Source: Sebastes aleutianus (taxonomy: Eukaryota > Chordata > Actinopteri > Perciformes > Sebastidae). From it: a DNA stretch of 64,000 bases. The notes below the pieces were generated by a model. That model saw only the letters and a list, made by a program, of their open reading frames with translations, was not told where the DNA came from and ran no database searches. The DNA is taken from assembly GCA_916700875.1 (NCBI GenBank), contig CAKAKS010000067.1, positions 2,978,909-3,042,908 of the forward strand, read 5' to 3'. Below, piece after piece: positions 10,880-22,361 of this stretch. The translations under genes and the position numbers were made by a program. The first letter of the stretch is position 1; each line of letters begins with the position of its first letter.

Positions 10880-11378
10880 AGGTCCCATATTGTAAAAAGT
10901 GAGATTTTCATGTCTTTTATATCATAAAGCAGGTTTAAGGGATATATAAATACTTTGAAAGTATCAAAACACTCAATCCATGGAGAAATACACACAGCCT
11001 GTATTCAGAAACTGTGTGTTTGAAACAAGCTTTTAGGATTTCTGTCCATTTGTGATGTCACAAATCTACAATATTTAGACAGTTTCACAGTTTTAAACAT
11101 AAACATACTAAATGTGTCCCAGTTTATTTCCTGTTGCAGTGTATGTGAATGACATCAGCTGACAGGATGTAAACATGGACCCAAGCTGTTTCCTAGCAAC
11201 GCACTTCCGTTGAAATGCACTAAAACGGAGCGTTTCAGACAGATCATGAATACAGGTATAATCAGACAGACTATATGAGAAAAATAATGTTTTTTTTTAA
11301 CATTAAAGCATGTAAACATGTTCTAGTAGAAACCCAAAATACAAACATGAACCTGAAAATGAGCATGATATGTCCCCT
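10880..11378 (+). mobile_element. piggyBac-like MITE, copy B (499 bp, TTAA flanks)
   Basis: TTAA on both sides (10,876-10,879 and 11,379-11,382). Termini AGGTCCCATATTGT and, read inward on the other strand, AGGGGACATATCAT are a weak TIR. Non-coding. It shares long blocks with 5954-6403 in the opposite orientation (gagattttcatgtc, gtttctagtagaaaccc, atgaacctgaaaatgagcat). The flanks extend the palindrome (TTTACTTAAAGG / CCTTTAAGTAAA). The TTAA target site is the hallmark of piggyBac insertion. Confidence 0.75.
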
Positions 11379-11382
11379 TTAA

Positions 11383-12404
11383 GTAAAGTAATACCATAAT
11401 ATAACAATATAACTGTTATACATTAGTTACAAGGATTATCAGCAAAATAAGGTTGAAGTATCAAAGTAAAAATGCTCACAATGCACAGTATATTATTATT
11501 CGTATCATATTTCATACATCATCTGGTTGAGGTGAGGCTAATTTTAAGTACTTTATATACTGTTGGGTAGTTCAACTTAATTTTGTTGATAAGTTTTGTA
11601 AGTAAAATCTGATCCTGCAAAGTAACTAGTTGCTAAAGCTCAAGATAAACATGACCTCATCCCTAATTGTCATATTTTACCACTTGAGCAGAAGCCAGTA
11701 TCTTGACACAGAAGGTTTGCGCGTGGTTAACATTGTGAAACAACAAAACCACCTGAGGTGGCTGACCTAAACAAATACGAAGAAGTTAAACGCATCATCC
11801 AGGTTAAAATTAGCACAGCTGAAGCTGCCAAATGCAGGAAGGACAGCTGGTAAAAGAAAAAACTCCTGATGTGTGAATGCATAAATTAACAGACTTATTA
11901 ATTTAACGGAACACTCAAAAGTCAGATATAGTTGTCTAGATATAAATAGCTCTAGATACAAGTGTAATGGACGAATGGATTACACTTCATTATGCCCTTT
12001 AAAATGGATGTGGCGTGTATGAGTATTTCAACCTTCTTGTGAAACGGACTTGAGAGCAAGTAAAAATATAAATATAAAAATATAATTCAAAGCGGTAAAT
12101 ACCTACAGCATAAATCCAGCTGTCCTTCCTGCAATTGTCAGTTTAAACTGTGTTGCTTTTATCCTGGACTATGACTGTAACTTCTTCGTATTTGTGTAAT
12201 ATTATCATACAATCTGAACTGAGCTTTGATTGGTCGGTAGTGCTTTTATACGAGTTGATCTCTTATTGACTCCGGAGCAGGTTAGATGTTCAGCATCAGT
12301 TACTATGGCGATCTAACCTGGAAAGAAGTGAACCACCTTCGTAGGACGGAAAACCCCAAAGGGTTAACCCTGAAGTTACCTCGCTAACGCCAAATCCTGC
12401 TTCG
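11383..12404. other. Unique AT-rich sequence, no gene seen
   Basis: No gene. A short frame at 11,767-11,961 on the minus strand has no recognisable domain. Confidence 0.45.
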
Positions 12405-12560
12405 TAGTGGTTTAAAATAAGTTTGCTTGTAACGTAACTTAAGCTATTGATTTAACGTCATGTGACGTAGCATAATGTTGTCAGTAAAAATCACTTGCAA
12501 CTTTTTATTTCACATGGGACACGACCGCCAGTCCCTTGAGTAAAATCCCTGTATTTGTTT
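12405..12560 (-). repeat. Shared X/Y/Z core fragment
   Basis: Carries the core in minus orientation: 'cacatgggacacgaccgcca' then 'tgtatttgtttgagcc', preceded by 'ttgtaacgtaacttaag'. No termini are recognised. Confidence 0.5.
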
Positions 12561-13541
12561 GAGCCAGCCACTGCCACATTTGTTTTTGGTGATTATTCCA
12601 ATCAATCAATTTGGAAAAAAAAAAAACAATCTTGTTTTTTATGGTATGTTCAGCACCCTCAGCTTGTTTATCTCTAAGCTATAAGGAGCAGCTACCTCTA
12701 TTTTTTTTGTACTGTGAAATACAAGAGCATCTTGAAAAGACACGCTTACAGATTATGGTCTTTGCCTCAGAATTTATATGAATGTGCTGGTGTTTTATTG
12801 ATTTTTATAGCTGCATTTCCTCAAGTTTGGACAGGCTTAAAACAGATATATTTATGAAAACCTACAGTTATATTGTACAGATGTCCATATAAACTAAGTG
12901 TTTTAGAGATAATGGTAATATATTATGCTATACATTTCCAAACCAAGTCATTATTCAACTTATACGGAGATTCAGGCAAGTAATGTCAATGCAGTCATAT
13001 GGATAATACAGCACATTTCTCTTGTTAACAAACAGCCACATCTTTGACAGATAAATCACAGTGGTGAGCCCAAAATGTGTCTTCTGTAGTAAAACACAAG
13101 ACAGTGGTATGAAGAGGAAAGGGCAGCCTTGAATAAAACTACTAAATATCTCCATAATCAAACACAGACATTGTAACTGATAATGTTTTTTTTTTTGTTA
13201 CCAAAGCAAGATGATCCTTTGGTTTTGTCTCCATTATTTAGTAAAGTATCTCACAGCTGAATAATCTCCAAGGTTATTTATTGTAATCGATCAAAATAAA
13301 TAAGTTTTAAACAACAAGTTTGGGAGTGGTTTGTGGCTTTGACACTTGTTGTTTTTCTGTCTGAGATTTTAAGAAGATCACAGCTGTGCCGGGAAGATTC
13401 AGACGCAGGTTTTTATCTGATGGGGTCAACAATTCACAGGCAGCTGGACAAGCTGTCAGACACGGTCAAAGGTCACATCCAGCATCTCAATAGTTTAGAC
13501 TGTTGTCGATTCAAAGTCCTCAGGCATGTGTGTGTATCAGT
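12561..13541. other. Unique AT-rich sequence, no gene seen
   Basis: Ordinary non-coding sequence with A- and T-runs (12,611-12,626; 13,187-13,196). No coding region is supported. Confidence 0.45.
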
Positions 13542-13544
13542 ACA

Positions 13545-13589
<45 letters not shown>
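13542..13589 (+). repeat. (CA)n microsatellite
   Basis: TACACA followed by a CA run, 48 bp in all. Confidence 0.95.
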
Positions 13590-13591
<2 letters not shown>

Positions 13592-14112
13592 ACAAGCACA
13601 TAGATTATATGCATAAATGTATAGCCTACAGTACTGTGCAGCATATGTAGCTACTACAGTATACTGTATCTATACACACTATTACATGCACTCATACACA
13701 CAGTCATACAGATATGAACACACCGGCACAAAGTTCAAAAAGACAAACATACTCTCTCCTAAGCTTTGTTTAATTATTAATTTGCACATATAAAATGATA
13801 AAATATCTTATAAAATATTTACAGTTTCTGCAAATGAGATAAAAAGATACCCCAAGGGATTTATAAAATCATGTCATCCCAAAAGAAACAAAGAAGAAAA
13901 AAAACAACTTTCAAGGGCATAAGTGAAGATTCTTCACTTCTCTCGGGTGCCTTTTCCATTTTCCACACACTTCTGGTATTGCAACAAGTCACCACGTCCA
14001 CATCATTCCTCAATTATCATAAATATGTGACATGACCACTAACTCTTGGCAGCATATTACGTGGTGGTGTCACGGAATGTTTTAAAATTACATGCTGCCA
14101 CCATAGAAACTA
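13590..14112. other. Unique sequence, no gene seen
   Basis: AT-rich non-coding sequence leading into the minisatellite. Confidence 0.45.
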
Positions 14113-14832
14113 TTTAACGTTAGGTTTAACTACTTAACGTTAGGTGTAGGCAAAAAAACTTATTATGTTATTATGTTAAACAATTTAACGTTAGGCAACA
14201 AAACTACATCTTTAGGTTAAACAATTTAACGTTAAGTTTAACAATTTAATATTAGTTGTAGGCAATAAAACTACGTTATTAGGTTAAACAATTTAACGTT
14301 AGGCAACAAAACTACATTATTAGGTTAAACAATGTAACCTTAGGATAAGGCAACAAAACTATATATTTAGGTTAAACAATTTAACGTTAAGTTTAACAAT
14401 TTAAGATTAGTTGTAGGCAACAAAACTACGTTATTAGGTTAACCTTAAGATAAGGCAACAAAACTACATCTTTAGGTTAAACCATTTAACATTAAGTTTA
14501 ACAATTTAACACTAGTTGTAGGCAACAAAACTACATCAATAGGTTAAAGAATTTAACATTAGGTTTAGGCAACAAAACTATGTCTTTAGGTTAATTAATT
14601 TAAAGTTAGGGTTAGGCGACAAAACTACATCTTTAGGTTAAACAACTTAACATTAGGTTTAACAATTTAATGTTAGGTCTAGGCAACACAATTGCATTGT
14701 TAGGTTAAACAATTTAATGTCAGGCAACAAAACTATGTTATTAGGTAAAACAATTTACCGTTAGGATTAGGCAACAAAACTATGTTGTTAGGTTAAACAA
14801 TTTAACGGTAAGTTTAGGCAACAAAACTACTT
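14113..14832 (-). repeat. Degenerate minisatellite, about 14 units
   Basis: Units contain TTAGGTTAAACAATTTAACG followed by TTAGGCAACAAAACTAC. Two spacings alternate: a short unit of about 45 bp, and a long unit of about 65 bp with an extra 'aagtttaacaattta' block. The final unit (aaaactacttggttactcc) is the ordinary core arm of family X/Y, so the array arose by tandem expansion of that arm. Units have diverged by point changes, so it is not young. Confidence 0.9.
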
Positions 14833-15559
14833 GGTTACTCCAGAGTTTAGAAGAGAAACCTTCATGGTTTGGTTTAAAAGAACTACATTTGTTATGTAAC
14901 TTCTTACATATCGTACGTAATTGGCCCCCTTCCTTCACTGACTTTGATCAAAATGTATTTCTGTTTCTGTTTCCTTGGTACCGGCACATAGTTTTAACCC
15001 ACTCCGAGCCACCAGCACGTAATGTTAGGAGGTCATGGTCATTTCACATATTTCTGTGAGACCAGGCTGCTTTAATAATACATGTTAAGACAAGTCCTGG
15101 TTATTTCTTTTCATAATAAAGAAAATAGTGCAAACCAGGATGAAGGTTAGTATTGATTTCAGCCCCCAACCCCTTACACTTATAATTTAACATGGGGAGC
15201 AGCATCATGTGTTGTCCTTGATCTGACTCCAACAGGAGCAGCCACAGTTGTATGTTTCTTTGTGTCAGATAAAAAACTGAAAATGTGAATGATTAACAAA
15301 TCTGACATTCTTCAGTATGAGTTTATGGGAAAGCCTGCTTAAAATGATTTTCAGCGTAGGGGACTTAACTTATGTCCATGCACTGCCCATAGAAAAAAAC
15401 AAACTGGTTAAAGCCACAACATCCAAATAATGACCAATGTAGAGTAAAGGTTAAGGCGGTCCATGTCAAAGAGGTGACTGCAACACTTTCAGTTTACAAC
15501 AGAAATATGTAGGGAAAGATGGTCAATTTTATTTTCCAATTTATTTCTGGTGTCCTTCA

Positions 15560-15594
<35 letters not shown>

Positions 15595-18337
15595 GTTATG
15601 AGTTGAGGTCATATTTTGTTTTCTTTTTTTATTCAGATTTTTTAGTGTCATGATGGACTGCAAATGTAAATGTCTCACAAAGAATCAACTCATAATATAT
15701 TTTGGTAAGCCTCAAGGTGCCTGAGCTAACGGTGAAATTACACACACCTGCCCCCAAAAAGGCAGCCAGTCATGAATGAGCAGCCAATCAAGCTGCATCA
15801 GTTTAAATGGGGGGACTGGACAAGGCCATATTGTCAGTGTTTTTCTGATGTTGATGTGAACAACCTCAAATTTGAGCTGAAAGTCAGCTCTTATAATCTC
15901 AGTCATTGTTTCACTTCATATCCAATGTCCAGTGAATTGGAATACAGGACTAACACAAATACATGAAAACTGAAGAGTCCTCTAATTTAAAAAGAAAGAA
16001 ATGTGTGTTCTGGCCAGCAACAATTGGTTGGTGATTCCTTATAAAGAATATAACTTTTGATTTTTACTAGGAATACATTATGGTTGACAAATCAGATTTG
16101 ATATCAGTAATGTTTTACTTTTCTTATTTGTGTGTTCAAGAGACAAAAAAATGTAACCTGCTTAAAACATTGAACACAAGCCAAAAAGTTGTAAAGGTAA
16201 ATCCTCTTCATACTAAAGGATGGACAAATACCTCTTCAGTTTTTTTATTAGCAGATAAAAAACAAATTTTAACATCGAGTCATGAAGCTGCTACTAATTC
16301 CCCAGGTGGTGCATTTTCAACATCACTAAAACAGGTGTCTCCAATCTGGGCAATCAGTGGCCTCACAGCTGCAGTCTGTGTCTCATGACAATGAACAAGC
16401 TGAAGGATTTGTCTTTGCAGTTAAAAGAGTTTTTGTTGAACATATATTTAACAATTACAAAGATTTATTTAAAGTATGCTTCAGTAAATATCTGTAAATC
16501 TGTATTGATGAATATTATAGATATTAACATTGAGTACAATGAATTTGTAATATTTAAGTGGTTGCTTGTTTGCCTAAAATGACACATTTACCACCAACTC
16601 TGCAGCTGTACAGAGCTTTTTAGCTTCTTTTAGCCCTTTTGCAGGACATTTACTGTGTGGTTCAGTCTCAGCACTCTTATTGACCCGTTTTCCAGCAGCT
16701 GCAGGCAGAAATGTCAGAAAAAAACACTGTAAGCTACCTGCCTTACATGAAACCGACAATGTTAGTTGTTAGTTACTCGCTGTTGAAGAAAGTGGAACAT
16801 CTAGCAGCTAAAGAGCCAAATACCGTGGTGGCTGTTGGCTTATTTTGAAGCTGCTCAACAAAGTTACACAATTAAAAAAACATGTTCACAGCTTTTTAAA
16901 ACTTTACAAGTAAATGTAATTTACTCCCTCCACCAAAACAACCACCCCCTCCACAACACATGAACACACACACACATTGTTTAACACTCTCAGAAATGCT
17001 AACAATGACCTCTTCACACACCTGAAAACACATACATCTCAACCACACTCTCTGCTGCTCTTATCAATGACTTCAAAGATGTGTAATTTGAGAAAGGCTT
17101 TGCTGACAGCTGCTTTTACAAGCCAAACGCTGTAGAATTAGACAAACAGACAGGCTATTCAGCAGCACAAAGTGCCTGTCAGAGACAGTTATGACAGGGC
17201 GGACGCAGAGACGAGGCCTCGGACGCTCTGTCACTGATCCTCCGGGGGAAACTCGCCTTTCGTGGCGGTGTTGCAAAATCAAGGTTTGGAATTTGCAGGA
17301 GGATGATAGACGTGCGAGGCACAGGAAGGTAAACTGCTGTCAATCCGGCTTTGAAAGCTGCTGGAGGTGACTGCAACAAAGGAGAGACTGAATCACCTTG
17401 TCATATTTTTTATGTTTCTCTTTTTTTTCTCCTCTCACCTGGTTAGCTTCGCCTGCGGGGTCACCTCATCCACAGGCCCGCAAGCCAGTGACAACCTCTG
17501 CTTTTTTTATGACCCTGACTGCAGGTTGACCCCGAGCTGCCTGAGGCAGGGTCATGACAGACAGGAGAACACCCTTAAATTAAAGAGCCAAGACAGCATT
17601 TATTTTCAGGGTGTTTTTCTTTCTTTCTCTATTACCAACTGCCCCACCCCCATTTTCACATTATTCACATTGTCTTGTCACCTCTTGGTATGAACGACCA
17701 ACATTTACAGTTTACATCTTAAGCGGCATTCACAAAGGACTGAGATTATCTGAGGCCAGTCAGAGAAAATGTAATAAGTGCCTCAATAGACAAGTGTCAT
17801 TTTAATAAAATCTGCAATGTGATTAGGAAAAGAATTTCCAGCCCAGATTGCCTACTGCATTATGATAAAGACAGACTGCTGCTGATAATACTGACAATAA
17901 TCACTTGTGTGAATAAAAACTAATTTCAGATGTGATTTGTTTTTGGCTCCTTATCCTCCTGCTCTATGGAGGAATCCCTCCATGGGCTGAAACATCTTTT
18001 TTGGTCCAAAGTTCATCCTTTGTTTTGCTTAATTGGAAAGTAATTTTGTATTAATCATAACATTTCCACATTATTAGTGTGTGCAAATGTAGATGGATCC
18101 CCCTAACAGGAATCATGCACTGTTTCATGCATTGGACGTGTTCTCCTCATAGCAGAGATACCATGACTTTAAATAATAAATTTGATGACTCATAGCGGCC
18201 CATTTATTCCATTTAGAGCTGCTCAACCCAGCACTCATGCCAAAAAGAGTTTCTCCCACCTCCACATGCTCTTAGCATGGGTGCCCAGAGACACACAGGA
18301 GGTTGGTGTGTTTCTATTTCTTTACCATGCCTTGCTC
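14833..18337. other. Mostly unique sequence, no gene seen
   Basis: 3.5 kb with an AT microsatellite at 15,562-15,591 and no recognised transposon. Frames at 15,712-15,966, 16,080-16,582 and 17,073-17,805 are short and lack a recognisable domain. The one at 17,367-17,693 starts with a hydrophobic, signal-peptide-like run but has no supporting exon context. 16,920-17,060 is C- and CA-rich. Confidence 0.45.
15562..15591 (+). repeat. (AT)n microsatellite
   Basis: Fifteen AT units. Confidence 0.95.
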
Positions 18338-18999
18338 CAACACATTCTCACTTTGGACACGTCAAATACTGACCCCTTGAACAGTGGCCCTACACTTCAA
18401 ACTATGACGCTCTAGGTACCCCTCTAGCAACAGCTTTGGACGTGTCATGGGCGGCGTGTCAGTTTCTGCTCGTAACGTGCTGTGTCTTTTAAAATTAATT
18501 TCCATGTTCACAGGAAACATCCAGTTTCCGCTCGTTACATGCATACAAATTATCTTCCAATGTAGGTTTACTTAGTTTTTCTAGGTTTACTTACGCAACA
18601 GAAGTACTTGGTTAGGTTTAGGAAAAGATTGTGGTTTGGGTTTGTTATGTAAAATTAGTCAGTTTGTTACGTAACTGGCATTAGTGGAGTACGGAAGTTA
18701 TGTAACAAAACTAAGTGTAACGCCAACGTTGACTTGGTTTCACACGGAACACGAACAGCAGCCTCCTGGGTGAAAGTCCTGTGCTTGTTTGATCCGTACA
18801 TCCTCCCACCCACCCTACGTGGACTTTCTCACTCTTTATACCACATCAGTTGCTTTGACCATCTAATATTGACGCAGATGGGTTTACATTGGAACATTTG
18901 AGTTAGTTGAAAGCCCGGTGCGTCGGTGCGTTGGTATCAGACGCCGAGGGCCACTGACCAAGCATCAGTATTTGACGTGTTGGGAGTGAGAACGGGTTG
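18338..18999 (+). mobile_element. Family X element, copy 1, complete (about 662 bp)
   Basis: Best full copy of family X. The left end (CAACACATTCTCAC..., then ACACGTCAAATACTGA and CAGTGGCCCT) is mirrored at the right end (reverse complement: CAACCCGTTCTCACTCCCAA, then ACACGTCAAATACTGA and CAGTGGCCCT). This gives TIRs of about 50-60 bp. The interior carries the shared core: 'cttggttaggtttaggaaaa' at about 18,607-18,626, an ACGTAAC-rich stretch, 'aacgttgacttggtttcaca', then 'ctcctgggtgaaagtcctgt'. A 'ggactttctcactctttata' word precedes the right TIR. Non-coding, MITE-like. Superfamily not assigned and target duplication not clear. Confidence 0.75.
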
Positions 19000-20333
19000 A
19001 TTGCGCAGATGTTCATTCACAGAAATACTGTCTTTATATGTATTTTTTTATAATTTAAAGAGACACACATGATTCTTTCTTCATAGTTTTACAGCTGATG
19101 ATTCAAGGATTCTCCCAGAGAGGTGAAATGTCTTCAAGAATCTAAAGTTGAGTTGCCATTGACTCAGCACTTGTAGATGTAAAATAAACTGGATAACTAA
19201 GAATCTTTCCAGGCTTTCTGGGTCCAGTGGTATTACGTGACCGTCTTTGGCCACGATGCCAAAATGCTGCATAGCTCAGTACTTCTCCTGGGAGTTTACA
19301 GGATGCGACCAAGATGCCTGGTTGAATCATGGCAACAACATTGTGGTTGGTTTGATTTCTGTGTTGCTGTGTCTGGATCAACACTGACCAATCCGTTGGG
19401 GCAGGCAACAGCTTTGAAGTCGGTGAAAAGGCGCCAGAAACCATGAATTGGGAAACTGAAATTCCTGCCAGCGATTCATAAGATCTCGAAACCAGACTGG
19501 TGCAAATGTGTTTTATGACACACAACAGCTGTGGGGTAATTAGCACAGGACCCATTAGTCTCCTGCATTTACAGATGTGAGCACTGTATAACCATCTTTT
19601 TTTTTTGGTGTGCTCGCTGTGCTACTGTTGCTCCAGCCCAGAGAAATCATTCAACACATTTTCCAACAAAATGTCCGCCCAAAATAATAATGACTTTGCA
19701 TTTTTACTACTAAGAAAATCTTTAATAACTTTGGATAACTGGTGGTTCTCCAGATAACTGAACAATATAAGCAGAACTACTTCCTCTGAATGTTCTTGTC
19801 TGTTTTCTTTTTCACTCTTTATCTGTGATTCTTATATGATTATTGTGGGACATGTCCGACAGTAAACATTGGTTGCTTGTCATTTTTGAGATAAAGGATA
19901 ATGAAGGTCATGGTATTGTTTTGAGGGCAAAATCATACATGACTTATGTTCTAGTTGTGCCTACATGCCTGGAAAGTCAATGCAATAAATCTAGTATTTA
20001 CCAATGCTAAATGTGGAGTTGTCCTTCATTTGTAAGCAAATTCTTTCTAGTAGGGACATGATTTGAACAGACAGGGACAGACAGTATTCAAAACAGACCA
20101 GAAAGTAGAGCAGAATTGCATTTGTGCTTTTCCTAGTAATCAAATCTGGTCCAGGATTTATGTGCATCTCTTCAATGTCCAGCCTCGTATCTTGATGTCT
20201 GTTTCCCCTTTGGTTTTATTGCTATTTATGTCCTTGGTTGCCCTGTGATGAACTTGATGGTTAAAACCCTCTTTACAAATGCATGTGACTTTTAGTTGAA
20301 ATGCCAAAATGATGAGTACGATAGTCTACTTCA
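19000..20333. other. Unique sequence, no gene seen
   Basis: Two overlapping minus-strand frames (19,081-19,272 and 19,142-19,555) and one plus-strand frame have no recognisable domain. No repeat is recognised. Confidence 0.45.
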
Positions 20334-20740
20334 ATGTTCTTGAAGAAAACCCTTGAGAATTTCTATGAATCAGCCTATCATAATAACATATTAAGGCTGG
20401 CTAACACCATTGTCTCTGACCCCAACCATGTTTTGAACAGTAAATATGAATTGTTACCATCAAATCAGAGATACAGGGTTCTAAGATTTAATAAGGTTAG
20501 ACTGAAGCACTCTTTTGTACAACAGTCAATCCTAAAACTAAATATGGAGCCTAATCCCAGATCAAATGTACGTTGAAGGGCCCTGAATATCGTCTTCCGT
20601 GATTGTAATGTTTAAATGTACGTATCCTTGTTTCTTTTCTTTGTCCTTTTTGTGATGTTGCAAATAGAGCTGCTGTGATGAAAAACAAATTTAAGACCTG
20701 TCTGACAATAAAGTAATATCGTTTTATCGTATTGTATCTT
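20334..20740 (+). pseudogene. LINE 3' fragment: C-terminal ORF piece plus 3' tail
   Basis: The 80-codon frame (20,334-20,576) contains IVSDPNHVLNSKYELLPSNQ, then RYRVLRFNKVRLKHSFVQQS and ILKLN. This resembles the segment after the reverse transcriptase of fish LINEs ('DPSHVL...LLPSGRRYR...KNSFVPQSI...LN'). About 160 bp of AT-rich 3' sequence follows, with AATAAAG (20,708) and a tail of repeated 'atcgt/attgtatct' words. Read as a 5'-truncated non-LTR retrotransposon insertion on the plus strand. The upstream part is missing, so it cannot be active. Family recognition is from the motif only. Confidence 0.6.
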
Positions 20741-20944
20741 ATGGTCACAAGTATAGATTCACAGCAGGGTATCATATACTGTATCTCAGAGATAAAACAT
20801 ACAACCTCTTTCTTTGTGATCTAGTTTGACCTTATAATTTAAACACATCTCTGCTGTTATGCTCATGTAAAATGTTGTGTAAAAATGTAAATAAAATGAT
20901 GTAAATTATCATAATATGGTAATCTGTCAAGACATGACAACTGT

Positions 20945-21192
20945 GACAGCGGTCTCCTGGGGGGAAAGCCCTGTGTTTGTTTGACCAAACCGTCAACCCT
21001 GACCTCATCCCTAAGTGGACTTTCTCACTCTTTATACTACGTCAGTTGCCCTGAGAGTCAAACAATGATGCGGATGGGTTTACATTAGAGTTAGTTGAAA
21101 GCCTGATGCGTCTCATACAGACGCTAAAGTGTGCCTCTGACCACTGACCAAACATATTTGTATTTGACGAGTTGGAGTGTGAACGGTTTGTT
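20945..21192 (+). repeat. Family X, right half
   Basis: From 'gcggtctcctgggggg' through 'gtggactttctcactcttta' to the right terminus 'gtatttgacgagttggagtg'. The left half is missing. The right end is directly followed by another repeat at about 21,193. Confidence 0.65.
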
Positions 21193-21543
21193 ATTCAATC
21201 ATTCATTCATTATTCGTAACCGCGTATCCTATTCAGGGTCGTGGGCGGTTGCTGGAGCCGATCCCAGCTGGGCGAAGGCGGGGTACACCCTGGACAGGTC
21301 CCCAGACTATCACAGGGCTGACACATAGAGACAGACAACCATTCATGCTCACATATTGTCTTATTTATTGTAGTATTCATCTAGTGTACTATTTATAGAT
21401 TTTAAGGGCTGAGAGAGAGCCAGGGTAAAATACATTTCACTGTAATTTTAAATGCATATGAGAAATAAACTTGAAACTTGAAACATTCACACCTATGGGC
21501 AATTTAGAGTCAACAATTAACCTAACTTGCATGTCTTTGGACT
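21193..21543 (+). repeat. Dispersed fish repeat, split by a LINE tail
   Basis: Starts with CATTCATTCATT-like words, then 'gctggagccgatcccagctg' and 'gcggggtacaccctggacag', and ends 'gggcaatttagagtcaacaa' ... 'gcatgtctttgga'. This is a very common teleost repeat of unassigned class. It is interrupted at 21,355-21,482; joining the flanks restores its usual order. Confidence 0.65.
21355..21482 (+). mobile_element. LINE-type 3' tail insertion (128 bp) with ACAT flanks
   Basis: Inserted between ACAT (21,351-21,354) and ACAT (21,483-21,486). It ends 'gagaaataaacttgaaactt' followed by GAA, the polyadenylation-like end and TTGAA-type tail of a severely 5'-truncated non-LTR retrotransposon. Confidence 0.6.
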
Positions 21544-22361
21544 TATATTGCTAAAGTGTCAAATATGGTTATTGGATTACATGACAAAGTCTACACAACA
21601 GAGGGTATATAAAACAAATAAGTAAATTTAATTTATATAGCCAAATGTAATAAAACCTCAAATTACGAATTATCCTCAAAGGGCTTACTTTAGTCTGTAC
21701 AGCATACAACACCTTCTATTGCTTAGGCCATAGACTGTATATGAACCTGGATGACATGACAGCTCCCCAAAAGTGAAGCCAAAACATCTGTATCGTCCCC
21801 TGGTGGCTGGCTGCAGTATAGGTCATAAATCCCACCTCCTCCATGGTAGTGGATGGGACATGGGCCAAACTAAAAAAGTCAAAGTAAATGTCAACAACAT
21901 TTTTCCCAAAGATGGTTTCTGTTATTTTAAGTAGTTATTATCACGCTGATGTATGTTCAAGTGTTCATTTTTTCTGATAAGTTTGGTTGTAGTTAGTTTT
22001 TTGATAAAAAAAAGGGGGAGAGACGTTGTGATTGACAGCTGTGATTGACAGCTGCTCTGAGTGAAGTAGTTGTGCAGCTGGAGGCTCAGGAATTGTACGA
22101 GAGAGGAGATGTAACTTTAACTTTCCATAACTGTCATGAGTCTGTAATAGAACGTGTCAATTTGATCATAAATGTAGTTCTAAAGATATTATGGTTAGTT
22201 GTTGTGTCTCTCTAGCTAAACAGCTACTGTGATGCTTACATAGCGGCAAGATGGCTTGCGCTAACAAATGCGGCCATGCTCGGCTCATGATTGGCTAGGG
22301 CGGGTGTGTGGGCGGGACCTTGAAACTGCGGCTCCAGCCCTCCGGGCACTACTGTGCACAC

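Noticed and set aside
14113..14832. Possible CRISPR array
   Set aside because: Units are degenerate, contiguous and of variable length with no spacers. The sequence is a minisatellite from a vertebrate genome.
17367..17693. 108-codon frame with a hydrophobic, signal-peptide-like start and several cysteines
   Set aside because: No convincing homology, no polyadenylation or partner exons, and the hydrophobic stretch comes from a T-rich run.
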